From assembly GCA_036346225.1 (NCBI GenBank), contig JARFIW010001491.1:5208001-5272000 (forward strand): a stretch of 64,000 nucleotides of DNA, in the 5' to 3' direction. Under the pieces are notes generated by a model. That model did not search any database. It worked only from the letters and a program-made list of their open reading frames with translations, and was not told where the DNA came from. The stretch comes from Platerodrilus igneus (taxonomy: Eukaryota > Arthropoda > Insecta > Coleoptera > Lycidae). The translations under genes and the position numbers were made by a program. Positions 12,531 through 24,118 of this stretch are shown piece by piece (position 1 is the first letter of the stretch; each line of letters starts with the position of its first letter).

Positions 12531-13235
12531 TGTTACGTGCAAATCGAATTTGCACTTTAACATTTTATGTTAGGTTTAGTTTTCTTGATGTACGGAAGTT
12601 TCCCGCCAAATTTTCAAATACGCAAGACGCGGGAACATTTTTAAATAGACTGGGCGGTGCTTCCGGCGCGTCATAGTAGTGAGTTTGCGTAGTGTTTTTA
12701 TCCCTAGAGGGTTAGGACAATAGTAAAAAAAAGAGTGGGGTCGTGTTTCCGTAACGCCCTGGAATCGAGGCTGTTCTTTTTCTACCTTGAAGTGAACTAG
12801 TCGTGCCGCGGTGTCGTGTCTTATCTTATTATGTAGATTTCCTTTTGATTATCTTGTTTTGTCGTTCCTAATTAACCTCTTCCTTACCGTTCCACTACAT
12901 TTAGGATGGATCCGACCCCTAGAGCAGCCCACGACCGATGTCCATGCTCAGCAACACCACTGGAGCCGAGGCTACCGTAGCGTGATTTCCTGCCGGATAC
13001 CGGATTTCTCACGTGAGTAAATTCTCTAATTTTCATTGTTCAAATTTTATGTAACTTCTCTTAATTATGGCGCAATATAAATTATCAGTGACGTCATGGT
13101 GTATCTTATGAACTTTGGTAACTATATTACAGGCTTTTAAGAGCCATCTATCGTCATTTAAATGTACCACCATCTAAGTGTAATATTTTGTAAACTGTTT
13201 TACCGACTAGATAAGCTTTCGTTAAAAGTGTAACA
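12531..13235 (+). repeat. 5' LTR of gypsy element
   Basis: 705-base direct repeat beginning TGTTACGTGC and ending AGTGTAACA, with canonical TG...CA ends. It is matched almost base for base by 18618-19320. I can see about four differences: two substitutions and two single-base indels in C runs. TGGCGCCC, a usual primer-binding start, follows two bases later at 13238. Confidence 0.93.
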
Positions 13236-14156
13236 GATGGCGCCCTTATTAACATGGAGGCTACGAACCGGGGTTTTTCTTCGTTTTTAGGTTATAATAA
13301 TTTCCTTTATTCAGTGTATTATCAATGCTAATTAAATAATAGTTTTTTCACTTAAAAAACCAATTACCGAATATCTATAACCTTGAGTTTCATATCTGCA
13401 TTTCGGAACATGCCTCATTTTGTTAAATGTCAAAAAAATTTAGTTGAAATGTGAATACCATCATTTTGAAAATATAACTGTTGTTTAAAAAATGTGTTTC
13501 TAATATAATATTTCTCCAAATTTAGAATGTGCGATTTGTTTAACTTCAATTATGTTGTGAGTGAGTGGTTTATTTTGGATTCAAATATGACCTTTTGGAA
13601 ATTAGCTAACCCTATTATTTTTTGTTACGCAAGTAAGTATATAAATAATTAAGCTTTTATCTTATTTTATGTCTTTAAACAATGTTTATTATGGAGATTA
13701 TCTATATCTATTAAATTTAAAAACATAACTATTCCTGTCTTTTAAAAAAAAACCGTGTTTAAATTTCCTTGTATGGTTAACCAGTATAACCTAAAAATGC
13801 GTCTTATAAAGGTTTTTGCCTTACCTATAATAACGAAATTATCATATTTTTACCTTTTAAAATGTTGGAATAAAAGGCATTTCTTTATATCTGTGCTTTT
13901 GAATATTAAATTAAAGAAATTCCCGTAACGTTTATCATTTAAATTCATTTACGATACTTCTCGATAACTTTCGCAATATTGAAAGAACATTCCAAAAATT
14001 TGGAATGCACTTTTTGTATAGGTGTCGTGGAATTTTTCTTTCAAATTGTCGTGTTTACCTTTGTCTAATTGCATATTTTTTAGTTATTGATATTTCAACG
14101 CCCTACCTTAATATCTATTAGGCGAAATTTACTGTCGAATTTGGTCGTCCAGTGGT

Positions 14157-14520
14157 ATATAAGTCGAGACGAGACCCAAGGGTTGGTCGCTCCGCGTTAC
14201 TTAAATCTAGACGAGGATTCAGTGGGTAAGTTTGTCGCTTTAATTTGTAAATCATTTTTTAATAATGATATTGAAATTTTCCCTTATTGCGTTGGAAAGA
14301 ACTCAAATGAGAACTTCCCATCCCAGTAAAAATATGCTTTATAGAATATCTTTTGCTATTATCTCTTTACATATCGATTTGAATCTTTTTGAATGCCTTG
14401 AAATTGTCTTTAAAATCGTTTAACTTTACGTATATCTAAGAGCTTTCACGTTTACTCCTTTAACAATGTACCTAAAGTTCCTAGCTTTCACTTGGCTTAA
14501 TAGTTTAAAATAACCCGCAG
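14157..14520 (+). other. TATA-like box and intron-like GT-AG segment before integrase
   Basis: tatataag at 14157-14164 is followed by a short open block and a consensus donor (gtaagt from 14226). An acceptor, cccgcag, ends at 14520. Removing 14226-14520 would join the frames in phase and complete a G-R-x-A-R-W motif, which is typical of the RNase H to integrase linker. Without splicing an in-frame TAA at 14511-14513 blocks the frame, and the integrase ORF has no ATG of its own near its start. That it is an intron is inference. Confidence 0.35.
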
Positions 14521-15897
14521 GTCGTTTCGCAAGATGGAACTTGCGTATCTATCAATTCACTTTTGACGTTAGGCATAGGCCTGGCAAATTAAATATCGTA
14601 CCTGATGCGTTATCTCGAGATGTTGTTTCTCTAAACCTTCCAAATTTAATTCTGGATACCTGGTACCTCAATATGATTAAAAAAGTTTCCGATAATCCCG
14701 ACAAATTTCCTACCTTTCGAGTAACTAATAATAGACTGTATAAATTTGTATCCTCATCCCCACATAAAATATCGAATATACCTGAATGGAAACTGGTCGT
14801 GCCCACTGCAAACCGCAGTGAGGTGCTCAAATTATGTCACGACGATCCAATTGCTGCACACCTTGGTATTACAAAAACTCTCGCTAAAATATCTGAATTA
14901 TATTACTGGCCCACACTTAAGCAATCTGTTTGTCGCTACATTAAGGGCTGCAAAATTTGTGGTTCCCATAAGAGTTCACAAGATGCTCGCCCTGGTTTAA
15001 TGGGTAACTTTAAGCGTGTATCTTATCCCTTTCAATTAATATCGCTTGACTTATTAGGACCTCTCCCTCGATCGAAAAGAGGTAATCAATATTTTTTGGT
15101 TGTTACCGATTGGTTTTCTAAATTTGTTATGGTGCAACCCTTACGTAAAGCTACCTCTGCAGCTATAATTAAATTCCTAGAACAGAATGCCTTTCTTATC
15201 TTTGGTGTCCCTCAGATTATTCTTTGTGACAATGGTGCACAATTTATCTCTAAAGATTTTCAAAATTTCGTTAAAAGTTATAAAGTACAAAAAATTTGGT
15301 TTAACGCAAAATATCACCCCCAAGTAAACCCTACCGAGAGAGTAAATCGAGTGTTAATTACCGCTATCTCTTCCTATATTAATTCAGACCATACTACATG
15401 GGATGAACATATCTTTGAAATTGCTCAAGCTTTGCGTACATCTAAACACGAAGCAACCCAATTCACTCCGTCTTTTCTTGTTTTTGGAAGATATACCTCG
15501 ATCGATGGGAGTTACTATGGTTTAGTGCCTGACGATACTAACGTAATTGAATTTGACGATAAAGTACGTTGGGACAAGGACCAACAGTCATTACCTTCCA
15601 TCTTTAACGATGTTAGAAAAAATTTGTTAAAAGCTTACGAAAAGAGTAAGGACCATTATAACTTACGTAAACGAAATATTTCCTTCGCCTTGGGCGAACA
15701 AGTTTGGAAAAAGAACTATGTCTTATCGGATGCATCTAAGAAATTCTCTTCAAAATTAGCCCTAAATTCATTCTTTGTAAGGTCATTCGTGTCATTAGTC
15801 CCTTATCTACGAACTTCAGGATGCTGAAGGAAAACGTCAAGGCAGGTGGCATATTAAAGACCTTAAGCCATTCTCTGCCGACCCAAATGCTACTTAG
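14521..15897 (+). pseudogene. Ty3/gypsy RNase H end plus integrase, one frameshift
   Basis: The frame opens with the end of RNase H (RHRPGKLNIVPDALSRD). An HHCC zinc-binding domain follows (HLGITKTLAKI to CKICGSHK, about residues 95-140). The integrase core has Asp in SLDLLGPL, Asp in LCDNGAQF and Glu in NPTERVNR, the D,D,E triad. The open frame stops at 15827, but the expected end (RWHIKDLKPFSAD) is found in another frame up to TAG at 15895-15897, so there is a frameshift near 15770. Integrase inserts the cDNA copy into chromosomes. Gag, protease and RT that should precede it are missing. Confidence 0.85.
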
Positions 15898-16771
15898 GTT
15901 TTTCATGTTCCATGCTCCTCACCATCTACCTAATATTTTTGTTCCCACCACTAATTAGTTAACTTTAATTACTTATTCCTTCCTCATATAGTATATAATT
16001 TCTTACACGTTTAACTTTACTTATCTTAATTTAGCTATCTTTTCCTTTTGGTTGACTTTTCTTTGACCATACCGTTACTTATATATCACTTTATTCTCTA
16101 CACCCCCCAATATAACTCTGTCGTTTCATTTAATTAACCCTTCAAATTTTCCTACTACATACTGTTCAGTCTTTAGTATTTCTCTTATATGGTTTAATTG
16201 TGTGGTAATTGTCGTAACTTTGGTTGAAATAACTCATTGAATTTTTATGATTGGTTTTAGCTGATGTTGAGTGAATGCTTTCTTCTTTGGGCTCACATAG
16301 GAGACGCGGCCTATGCCATTGAAAGAAATAGTTCATATTCGCAGTTGCAAAAAATTAGGATTATCTATTCCGTGTGTTTTTCCTCTGAATTACTGCAGTC
16401 GCCCACATTATACTACATCATTATTCCCTTCTTTTTCTACTAAATCTACATAACTTATAAACATTTTTTTTCGTTGTTTTTTATTGAACTTTGTGGTGAG
16501 GTGCTATTGCTTTTTATTGTTATCTTATTAAATTCTCGGTTGTTTTAGCATATGGGGACAGTGTATCTGTATTTAACTGCTTATAATTGGACATTTGTGT
16601 GTGTTTAGGGTGCTACCGTTTTGAAAAACTACCTTAAAACAGTTGTTTTTGTGTGTTTGTATCTATAATGATACTTGTAAGTTGTTGTGTCAACTTTTGT
16701 CTGATTTTCTTATCGTAGTTGAAGCACTCGTTAGGAAAATGATCGTACTAGTTCTCTTAGGAGCCTAGTGA

Positions 16772-17317
16772 ATGTTAACATATGTTATACCTTATCTTGT
16801 CGGATTAATATCGCAGGTGGTCCTTCAGACTGCGCTGTGTTTAATAGGGACAACTCTCTACCTTCTCTTGGACGCTTGTCCAAAAACTATACTTTTTCTT
16901 AACCCGCTATCTCCGCTATGCCTTATTCTTCCTTCGGTGGACCTGTTCTTGTCCCGGAACACCCGTCTGCCACATAAGAATGATGTTCCCTCATTCCGAG
17001 CTACTGACCACATTGGCTGGTTGAGTAGCGCTTTGCTATCCACCTTTCCCTCTGTTGCTTTTGCTCAATGCGAGCCCTTCCTCTACTTTCTTCTACCTGG
17101 AGGTGCCTCTTATGCACTCCAAAAAACCAACCTCCTTCTTTTTTACCTCTCCTATTTCTACTGCCTTTTCATTTCTGTTAGTCACCGTGTGGTTGCGCGG
17201 GAGGTTTTCACAGACACCTGGACCATGTCTCTGCGAATCTTTCGTGGGGTCATGCGGTGCCGCTGTCAGTGCATGGGCTCTGGCAGTGAAGGTATGTATG
17301 AGTGTGTGAATGTGTGA
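16772..17317 (+). CDS. Hypothetical ORF between integrase and 3' LTR
   Basis: An ATG-initiated frame of 181 codons in the position that an env gene takes in some gypsy elements. The first 35 residues are very hydrophobic and could be a membrane segment or signal anchor. A second hydrophobic stretch (about residues 105-137) follows. No cleavage site, fusion peptide, Cys pattern or glycosylation cluster that I can recognise supports an envelope protein. It may equally be a chance frame. Confidence 0.2.
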   Translation: MLTYVIPYLVGLISQVVLQTALCLIGTTLYLLLDACPKTILFLNPLSPLCLILPSVDLFLSRNTRLPHKNDVPSFRATDHIGWLSSALLSTFPSVAFAQCEPFLYFLLPGGASYALQKTNLLLFYLSYFYCLFISVSHRVVAREVFTDTWTMSLRIFRGVMRCRCQCMGSGSEGMYECVNV

Positions 17318-17529
17318 GTGAATGAGTATATCGTATATACCGCATGGATATCGGGTGAATAGTATCACCGATATCGATCAACGCCGGGTGCAGGAATGCA
17401 CCCAAAGGTCTTTGCCGGTCCCCCGTGCTGTTCTTGCGAACGGACCTGCCTCACAGGTTTCTCTTTTTAGAGGGCACGGGCCAATCCCATTTCAACGGCT
17501 CTACTGGAGCCACTCTTTTGTTGTTATCA

Positions 17530-17945
17530 TTGTCTTGGGTAATAACTAGGCCAATATCTTTGTCTTCTTTATTATCTTCGATAATATCTTTAGGTTTAAT
17601 ATCGTTATCTTATTGATTACCTTTGGTAATAATTTAGTTTAGTATCGTTATCTTACTGATTACCATTAGTAATAATTTTGGTTTAATTTATCGTTATCTT
17701 ACCGACTACCATTAGGAATGACTTCGAGTTATTTCGCGTTATCTTACCGGTTATCTTTAGTAATAACTTCTGTTTAAATTCATGTTACCTACTATCTCTT
17801 ATAATCACTTTAACTGAATATCGTGTTATCTTATCGAGTATCTCAAATAATAACTAAAGCTTAATACCGTTATCTTATTCATTACCTTTGAGGATAACAA
17901 CTTAAGCTTAATATCTTTACCTTATCTATTATCTTTAACATCAAT
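17530..17945 (+). repeat. Degenerate tandem repeat, unit about 45-55 bases
   Basis: At least seven units share a core like cgttatcttactgattacc followed by attagtaataa and a TTTAATAT-like joint. Units vary in length and sequence. The array sits in the non-coding 3' part of the gypsy interior. Confidence 0.75.
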
Positions 17946-18617
17946 TTGAGATCTTATCTTATCTTTTTATCGTCCTAACGTGTGGTATATATGACCAGAC
18001 GTGGGAATTATTTTTTCCTGAAAATTAAGTGAAAAAGCTAATCCAATTTAGAAATGTAATTTGTCAGGTTAGCATATAAGGATTTAGTAGGTGGTACTTT
18101 TGGTAAATTTGTTGATTCACAACTATGTCATGGACCAGTTTGAAATGTGCATCATTAGAAAACCAAAGTACCAGTAACAAAATTTGCTAGAGTGCAAGGT
18201 GACGCACTCCAGGAACATTTTTAAATTTGGGCACTTCTTGCCAAAAAAGAAGAATAGTTTGATGCAACACTTATGTGTGTCTGCACATAACAACTTTTAT
18301 GTTAGCTTTAGTTAGATAGGTTTAGATAGTTTAGGCGACTTGTCGCACCCGTGTTAGTTTAAGTAGTGTTTCATGCTCCCCACAAATTTGTGCTGTCGGT
18401 AAGTAGTGTAGTCACAGACTATCGGGCTACCTATTCCGTTCCTGGTACTTCGGTAGACGTGTTATCGGTCGAAAAACCAGGTGGCGCCTTATATAAACAT
18501 TTTGTAGGTTTTAAGTTAGGGTTTATGTAGGGTAGTTAGGACTTAGATTTTAAGCTGTTACTGTGCTAACAGACTTTTTCTTTTTTTAAGTTTTTTCTTT
18601 TGTGGCTTTGTCGCGAT

Positions 18618-19320
18618 TGTTACGTGCAAATCGAATTTGCACTTTAACATTTTATGTTAGGTTTAGTTTTCTTGATGTACGGAAGTTTCCCGCCAAATTT
18701 TCAAATACGCAAGACGCGGGAACATTTTTAAATAGACTGGGCGGTGCTTCCGGCGCGTCATAGTAGTGAGTTTGCGTAGTGTTTTTATCCCTAGAGGGTT
18801 AGGACAATAGTAAAAAAAAGAGTGGGGTCGTGTTTCCGTGACGCCCTGGAATCGAGGCTGTTCTTTTTCTACCTTGAAGTGAACTAGTCGTGCCGCGGTG
18901 TCGTGTCTTATCTTATTATGTAGATTTCTTTTGATTATCTTGTTTTGTCGTTCCTAATTAACCTCTTCCTTACCGTTCCACTACATTTAGGATGGATCCG
19001 ACCCTAGAGCAGCCCACGACCGATGTCCATGCTCAGCAACACCACTGGAGCCGAGGCTACCGTAGCGTGATTTCCTGCCGGATACCGGATTTCTCACGTG
19101 AGTAAATTCTCTAATTTTCATTGTTCAAATTTTATGTAACTTCTCTTAATTATGGCGCAATATAAATTATCAGTGACGTCATGGTGTATCTTATGAACTT
19201 TGGTAACTATATTACAGGCTTTTAAGAGCCATCTATCGTCATATAAATGTACCACCATCTAAGTGTAATATTTTGTAAACTGTTTTACCGACTAGATAAG
19301 CTTTCGTTAAAAGTGTAACA
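18618..19320 (+). repeat. 3' LTR of gypsy element
   Basis: 703 bases, the partner of 12531-13235, with the same TGTTACG and GTAACA ends. It is followed directly by gggt, the target duplication. No purine-rich tract precedes it; the sequence before it is T-rich, which is unusual for an element read in this direction. Confidence 0.93.
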
Positions 19321-19864
19321 GGGTGACGAAAATACCCATTGCGTTCAATAACTGGATCCACTGTAGCATTCAACTGATCAGGTAAGAAACGAGATTTTCT
19401 GAAGATGATTAAAATATGTTTTGGGCCACCAGTGCACAGGGGTTTAGTTTTAATCTGGAATCAGTTAATTATACCCTCACAACATATTGTATTAAAACTA
19501 CCAGTTCTTGGGAAGGTTACGGAGTCGCTATATACAATTTCAAAATTCGATTGGATGTCGTAGGGCACCTTGTGTGAGCCAGTTTCCCTGGCTGTCTTTA
19601 AGCCAAATTAAAGAACACTTTGCCTGCTGAACACATTTTATAATAAAAGATTCAATTACATCTCGAAAGTAACTACAGGCATACTGTCACATTTATCAAT
19701 GATACCGGAAAATTCTTTTGGGTCATTAGTTTTACCAGGATAACTCACTACAGTGTAATAGACATATGAACCTATGTACTGATTTCTCTAATGTAATCTC
19801 AAGCTGTCTTATGACCCCATTCTTTGCACCTGTGTTACTGACGGTTTGGTCGCATCTAATTGCC
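19321..19864 (-). pseudogene. Transposase-like ORF remnant, left part
   Basis: Minus-strand continuation of the ORF at 12100-12527. Just left of the gypsy the frame reads pieces such as ERNGYFRHP in mixed frames, and upstream near 19640-19560 a SVLYFGLKTARETGSHKVPYDIQSNF-like stretch appears in broken form. The gypsy element split the ORF and duplicated gggt. Family unknown. Confidence 0.4.
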
Positions 19865-20163
19865 ACTACATTTTATTTTCTAATGCTCCACCCGAAGGTA
19901 CTACATTGGCCAGGAAGCGAATTCTTGTACCTGGAAATTTTCAATTTTGCCGAACCCTTGCCGTTCTAAGCAAGGTAGGGATCTTTAACGCGCGTGACAA
20001 CATCCACACGCAGGACCAACATTTTACCTCTTATCCGCACGAGGGCGTTTTTTTGTGAAAAATGCTCGCCTAAAATTATTCAAGCGGACCGTATCGGGAT
20101 TCGAACTCGGGACCTTAAGCATTGTAGTCATATGCATGTTAACTACGTCATGAGCCACCTTAA
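19865..20163 (-). mobile_element. tRNA-derived SINE, copy 1
   Basis: About 299 bases on the minus strand. The tRNA-like head near 20160-20095 has an A-box-like block and a B box, GAGTTCGAATCCC (reverse complement of bases around 20097-20109). A conserved body follows, with GGTTCGGCAAAATT. Direct repeats atctaattgcc (19854-19864) and atctaactgcc (20164-20174) flank it. It shares body and head with 29322-29620, 33222-33523 and 35955-36161. Confidence 0.85.
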
Positions 20164-20174
20164 ATCTAACTGCC

Positions 20175-23109
20175 GTATAATTTGAGTAAGTACCCTACAC
20201 TTACGACCACGTCTCCAATGCTCCATTCAAGCATCTAACTGCCGCAATTTTTTGCAAACTCGTTCCTAATACGTTTGTCAGAAAGTTTAACATACTATTT
20301 TAACCCAGCTCGCCTTACCTGATGTTGGAAAAACGTGCCCAATACTTCTCCCCTGGCTCATAAACCAAATAGTTCTCCAGTGATACCTTAAGCTAACTAT
20401 CTCCAAAGCTAGGCTTTAACTTTTCTTCCATCAAAGTAAATAGCGCTTATTTCAACATTTGGATAAGATTTATTTTGTAGATCTTAACGACATTTCATAT
20501 GTTCGCGTCTAATTTTGCTTCTATCGATTACTTTCGAAGGATTTTGTTTAGTAACGAACCCAATATCTCGAAAAACTATTTACTGTAATTGATGCTGGTT
20601 CTGTTTCAACCGGCATATAAACGTGGTAGTTTTATTCTGGTTTGTTTTTGCGGAGGAACTACCTTCGACACAGATGGAGCAGCTTTTATATTTTAAAATT
20701 ATCATCGTCATCGTTGGAAAAGTTATTTCGTTTTCACTATTATCTAAACTAACATACTTTCGTGCATATTTGATGTTGTCGCGTAACCTTGTTAATGGAT
20801 TCGTCGTTTACATTCTCCCCTAATTATCGTTTTAAAATGCTTAATGATCGTTTTAAATAACTTTGTTTATTTCTATAACGTTTTATTTGTTCCCGTACAA
20901 TTTCAAGCAGTTCATCTTGACGTTCTAGATCGTGAGGCATAATGAAATAATAGGTAAATGAATTTATAGATAAAAATAAAATAGAACGGAAACTTGTTAT
21001 TAAGGTAGAATTTTACCTGGGATGTTGTAAATAGGACTGTATCTTTCTGCGACTTTCTTTCTTTTCGTTCCGCTGTAGAAAGAAAAGGGACAGTGTCTTC
21101 GAGGGTTTACAGAATACCGTTAGGCCTTGCGTTTGTACCCTTCTTGTTATTTTTTGGAAGCAATATTTCTTCGTTACCTGCTTCCCTTTTAAGAGCTTTT
21201 CTGGTCAATGTGTTAGATAGAAACAAACTTTGAAGGTTGTATTGGTAATTCGAGTACACAAAACACATATACCACTTTCGCGCGTAAATTTAATGCATGA
21301 TTAGTCACTTGATTGCGATCCGGCTAGAAGTGATCAATTTGTTCGAATATTGTTTGTGAAAAGATTTTGAAAGTTCGATAGCTTAATAAGGACCGGGTTG
21401 TTACGTTCACTTTCGGCAATAATTGGTTATTTGATTTACAATAATTTTCAACTCAATTCCTTTGCTAATTAATTATCTGTTTATCTAAATTTCATGTCTA
21501 CGGTTAAATAAAATCGTCGATTCATAATTAAAAGAAATACGCTGACTAATAATTTTCAAATCCACTTTGCTTCTAAACCGAAACTTTATTCGATAAATTA
21601 AATATCCTGTATATTTTACTTGGTAAATGCTTCTGCTAATTAAGAATAAATTCTACTTCCCAGAATTCCTTAACGTAAAGTTTACGCTATACTCAGATAG
21701 TCGATAACGTGTTCGAAGTATCCGATAATTGCTTTTTATGTGTTTTCCGTCGGAAGAATTTGTCAAATTAAAGCTGCGTATTATCTCAATATAAACTGTG
21801 TTTTTTCAGGTTAATTCTGAATAGAACTATTACTTTGAACTCTGGTCACTGGCTGAACGAAATTGATTTTATTTGCTTTCCAATTACACGACGGCGACAC
21901 GTGTAGGAATGTTTGGTTGTTTTCGTTTTTTGTTATGAAAATTTTGCGCACGCAATACGACGTGAATGGTCGTCCTTTGCTGTAATGGGAGGCAAAGTGC
22001 GTTCTTTTTGGGTGTAGGCCCACCTTCTCGTTACCGTGGACCAGCTAGTGACTCAACCCCGACGTCAGCAAATTCGTGGGTGAGTGTTTTCTTTCTCCAT
22101 CATTTACGATTGCGCCCATATCGGTTGGGATTTTCGGTTTAAGCTCATGTATTCCTAAATTTAATCCGTTTAGACGACAACTAGTGAATTAGTTTGAGAT
22201 TTATTGACACTATATGAATGCATTACTATTTGCTTTAAATAACTAAGAGTGTACAACTTATTAAAGTAAAAATGATTTGTAGGCTTGCTGGCACGTTTGA
22301 AAATGTTGTTGCCATTAGATGTATATACTTAGTTTTAGATTTACCATGCTAATTTCGAGCTGTTGGTTTTAGAGGTGTAGTTTGCTTAATCTTTTTTTGT
22401 TGAAACTCAATCTAGACAGTAACCTAAAACCGGCAGCTCACCATTTAAAAAAAATGATTTGTCCTTTTGATTGATATTTTTTTTTTAGATTTATTGTGTA
22501 ATTATTTATTACGTGTACATATTGTGTTTAATTATAGGTTTCTTTTGTTGATATGAGTTTTTAGTATAAATGAGTACGTGTAATTTTTTTTTCTTTATTT
22601 CAGGCTTTCCTTAATTTTTGTTGTAGGTATAATACCCCGTCCACTCGGCGAATGAACCCGGTTCGTTTCTTTTTTTTTCTAGGCTAGTCAATGCACGTAG
22701 TAGGGTGTAAAATAACACCACAAAATTATTGAGCAACACACTGTAGTTTGTTTAATTTTAGTAAAGGACGCAATATCCCTACTAATGTTTTTTTTTTGAG
22801 GACATACGGTGCCCTATAAAGTGGAAAGAAATAAGATTTTAGTTAACACACAAAACCCTTATTAACGCACATTGTAAAAATAATAGCTAGTTCACCCTTG
22901 GACGACATCACGAAACCGACTGGTTTGTACAATATCCATAAAGAGAAACTGGGATAAGAACTCAATACCCTCAGGCCACTTCACACTTAAATACGAAATC
23001 ATGAATATAATTCTAATTAAGATTGAACAATGACAACTAATTTTAATTAATACGATTAACAAATCGTATCGTAACAACGGTTTTGTTTTGCTAATAATAT
23101 TTTTTTCAG
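20175..23109. other. Protease intron, AT-rich, no gene recognised
   Basis: No coding homology seen. A block near 22010-22075 is richer in GC and ends in ggtgagtg, which is donor-like, but nothing else supports an exon. Confidence 0.45.
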
Positions 23110-23166
23110 CGGCGGGAAGAAACGCGTTTCCACCTGTCGCCGGCTCCACTTTGCTGCTGGAGCTAT
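23110..23166 (+). other. Candidate cryptic exon, plus strand
   Basis: A GC-rich block of 57 bases in AT-rich sequence, preceded by attttttcag and followed by the consensus donor gtaagt. It is open in one frame for all 19 codons. It lies antisense to the protease gene. No partner exon or homolog is recognised, so this is a signal-only call. Confidence 0.25.
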
Positions 23167-24118
23167 GTAAGTAGATAATTGGTTTTTCTATTAACAATAA
23201 AAAATTTAGTAACTAAAGAACTGAATACAGTTTGTTATATCATCATCATTTTGTTTTCGACCTTACTTAAGGTCGGTTTGACGCAGCTCTAACTTCTTTT
23301 CTATTCTTGCTAATCTAAAAAGCTCTAAATACCCTTCACAACCTAAATTTCTAATAATTTGACTAATATAGTTTGGTCTAGGTTTGGTCTAGGCAGTTTG
23401 TTATATATTGTTCTTTAATTTTTTTGCTGTATGTATATGTTCGAATTGAAGATAAACAACGAAAAATTTAGCTGTAGGTAGTTAAAGAAGGATATACATT
23501 ATTTTTGCGTAGATTTTGGGTACTGTGTAAATCCTCCCGAAGGTTCCAGATAAATGTTCTCTTTGCGAGTTGGTTTTTCTTTTATAACATTTTGTTTTCT
23601 TAAGGTTTTGTAAATAAATTTCTTTCTTAAAGTTTCTTTTATCTTTTTGTGTGACCTACCCTGCTCTACAACGTTTTTAGCTAGCACGGCAGTAATTCTT
23701 TCGATTCTTCATTATTTTTGTTGCGATACTCGGTTTGGGCTTACTGTTACTTTACTTACTGTATTTTACTTTTCTCTTGTCTGCGCGGATTACCGTAATA
23801 GCATCCTCGTTTAGAGCTAAATACAAAGTGAAGAATCTTGGTTGTGAAAAAATTGGGTAGTACTAGATTGGTCGTACATACAAACGCCGTAGAAACAATA
23901 GATCAAAATTACAGAAACATTACCAAGTGCTTATCATCTAATTATGAAAAACTATGAACAGAGTCCAACAAACTAAATCTTTCTATAAAAGTCCAGCTTG
24001 TGAAAATGTGTATATGCAATATGTAGAGTAAAATTTTAAAAGAATCTAATAAAGTTAGTGCGTATTTGCGTCATAATTCATTGTGCTCGGTACAGCTGTT
24101 CTTTTTAATTAGAAGCTG
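23167..24118. other. Intron sequence, no gene; short LINE-tail-like bit
   Basis: Near 23240-23290 there is an atcatcatcat run followed by a short inverted repeat, cgaccttacttaaggtcg, reminiscent of a LINE 3' end. The remainder shows nothing I recognise. Confidence 0.35.

Larger units (their letters stand above)
12531..19320 (+). mobile_element. Ty3/gypsy LTR element lacking gag and RT
   Basis: Two LTRs of about 704 bases enclose a 5.4-kb interior and are flanked by the 4-base duplication gggt (12527-12530 and 19321-19324). The interior has a primer-binding-like site at 13238, about 0.9 kb of non-coding sequence, the end of an RNase H with an integrase (14541-15897), a 181-codon ORF, and a 45-55-base degenerate tandem repeat (17530-17945). 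No gag, protease or reverse transcriptase is seen. The near-identity of the LTRs says the insertion is young, so it was probably mobilised as a defective element with proteins supplied in trans. It sits inside the protease intron. Confidence 0.9.

Noticed and set aside
17530..17945. CRISPR-like spaced repeats
   Set aside because: Units are degenerate, contiguous and variable in length, and the window is eukaryotic.
20097..20163. Possible tRNA gene on the minus strand
   Set aside because: The head has A and B boxes but cannot fold as a full tRNA by eye, and it is joined to the SINE body in all copies.
22892..23197. 101-codon minus-strand ORF overlapping the candidate exon
   Set aside because: No homology recognised and no donor on that strand; the splice signals favour the plus strand.
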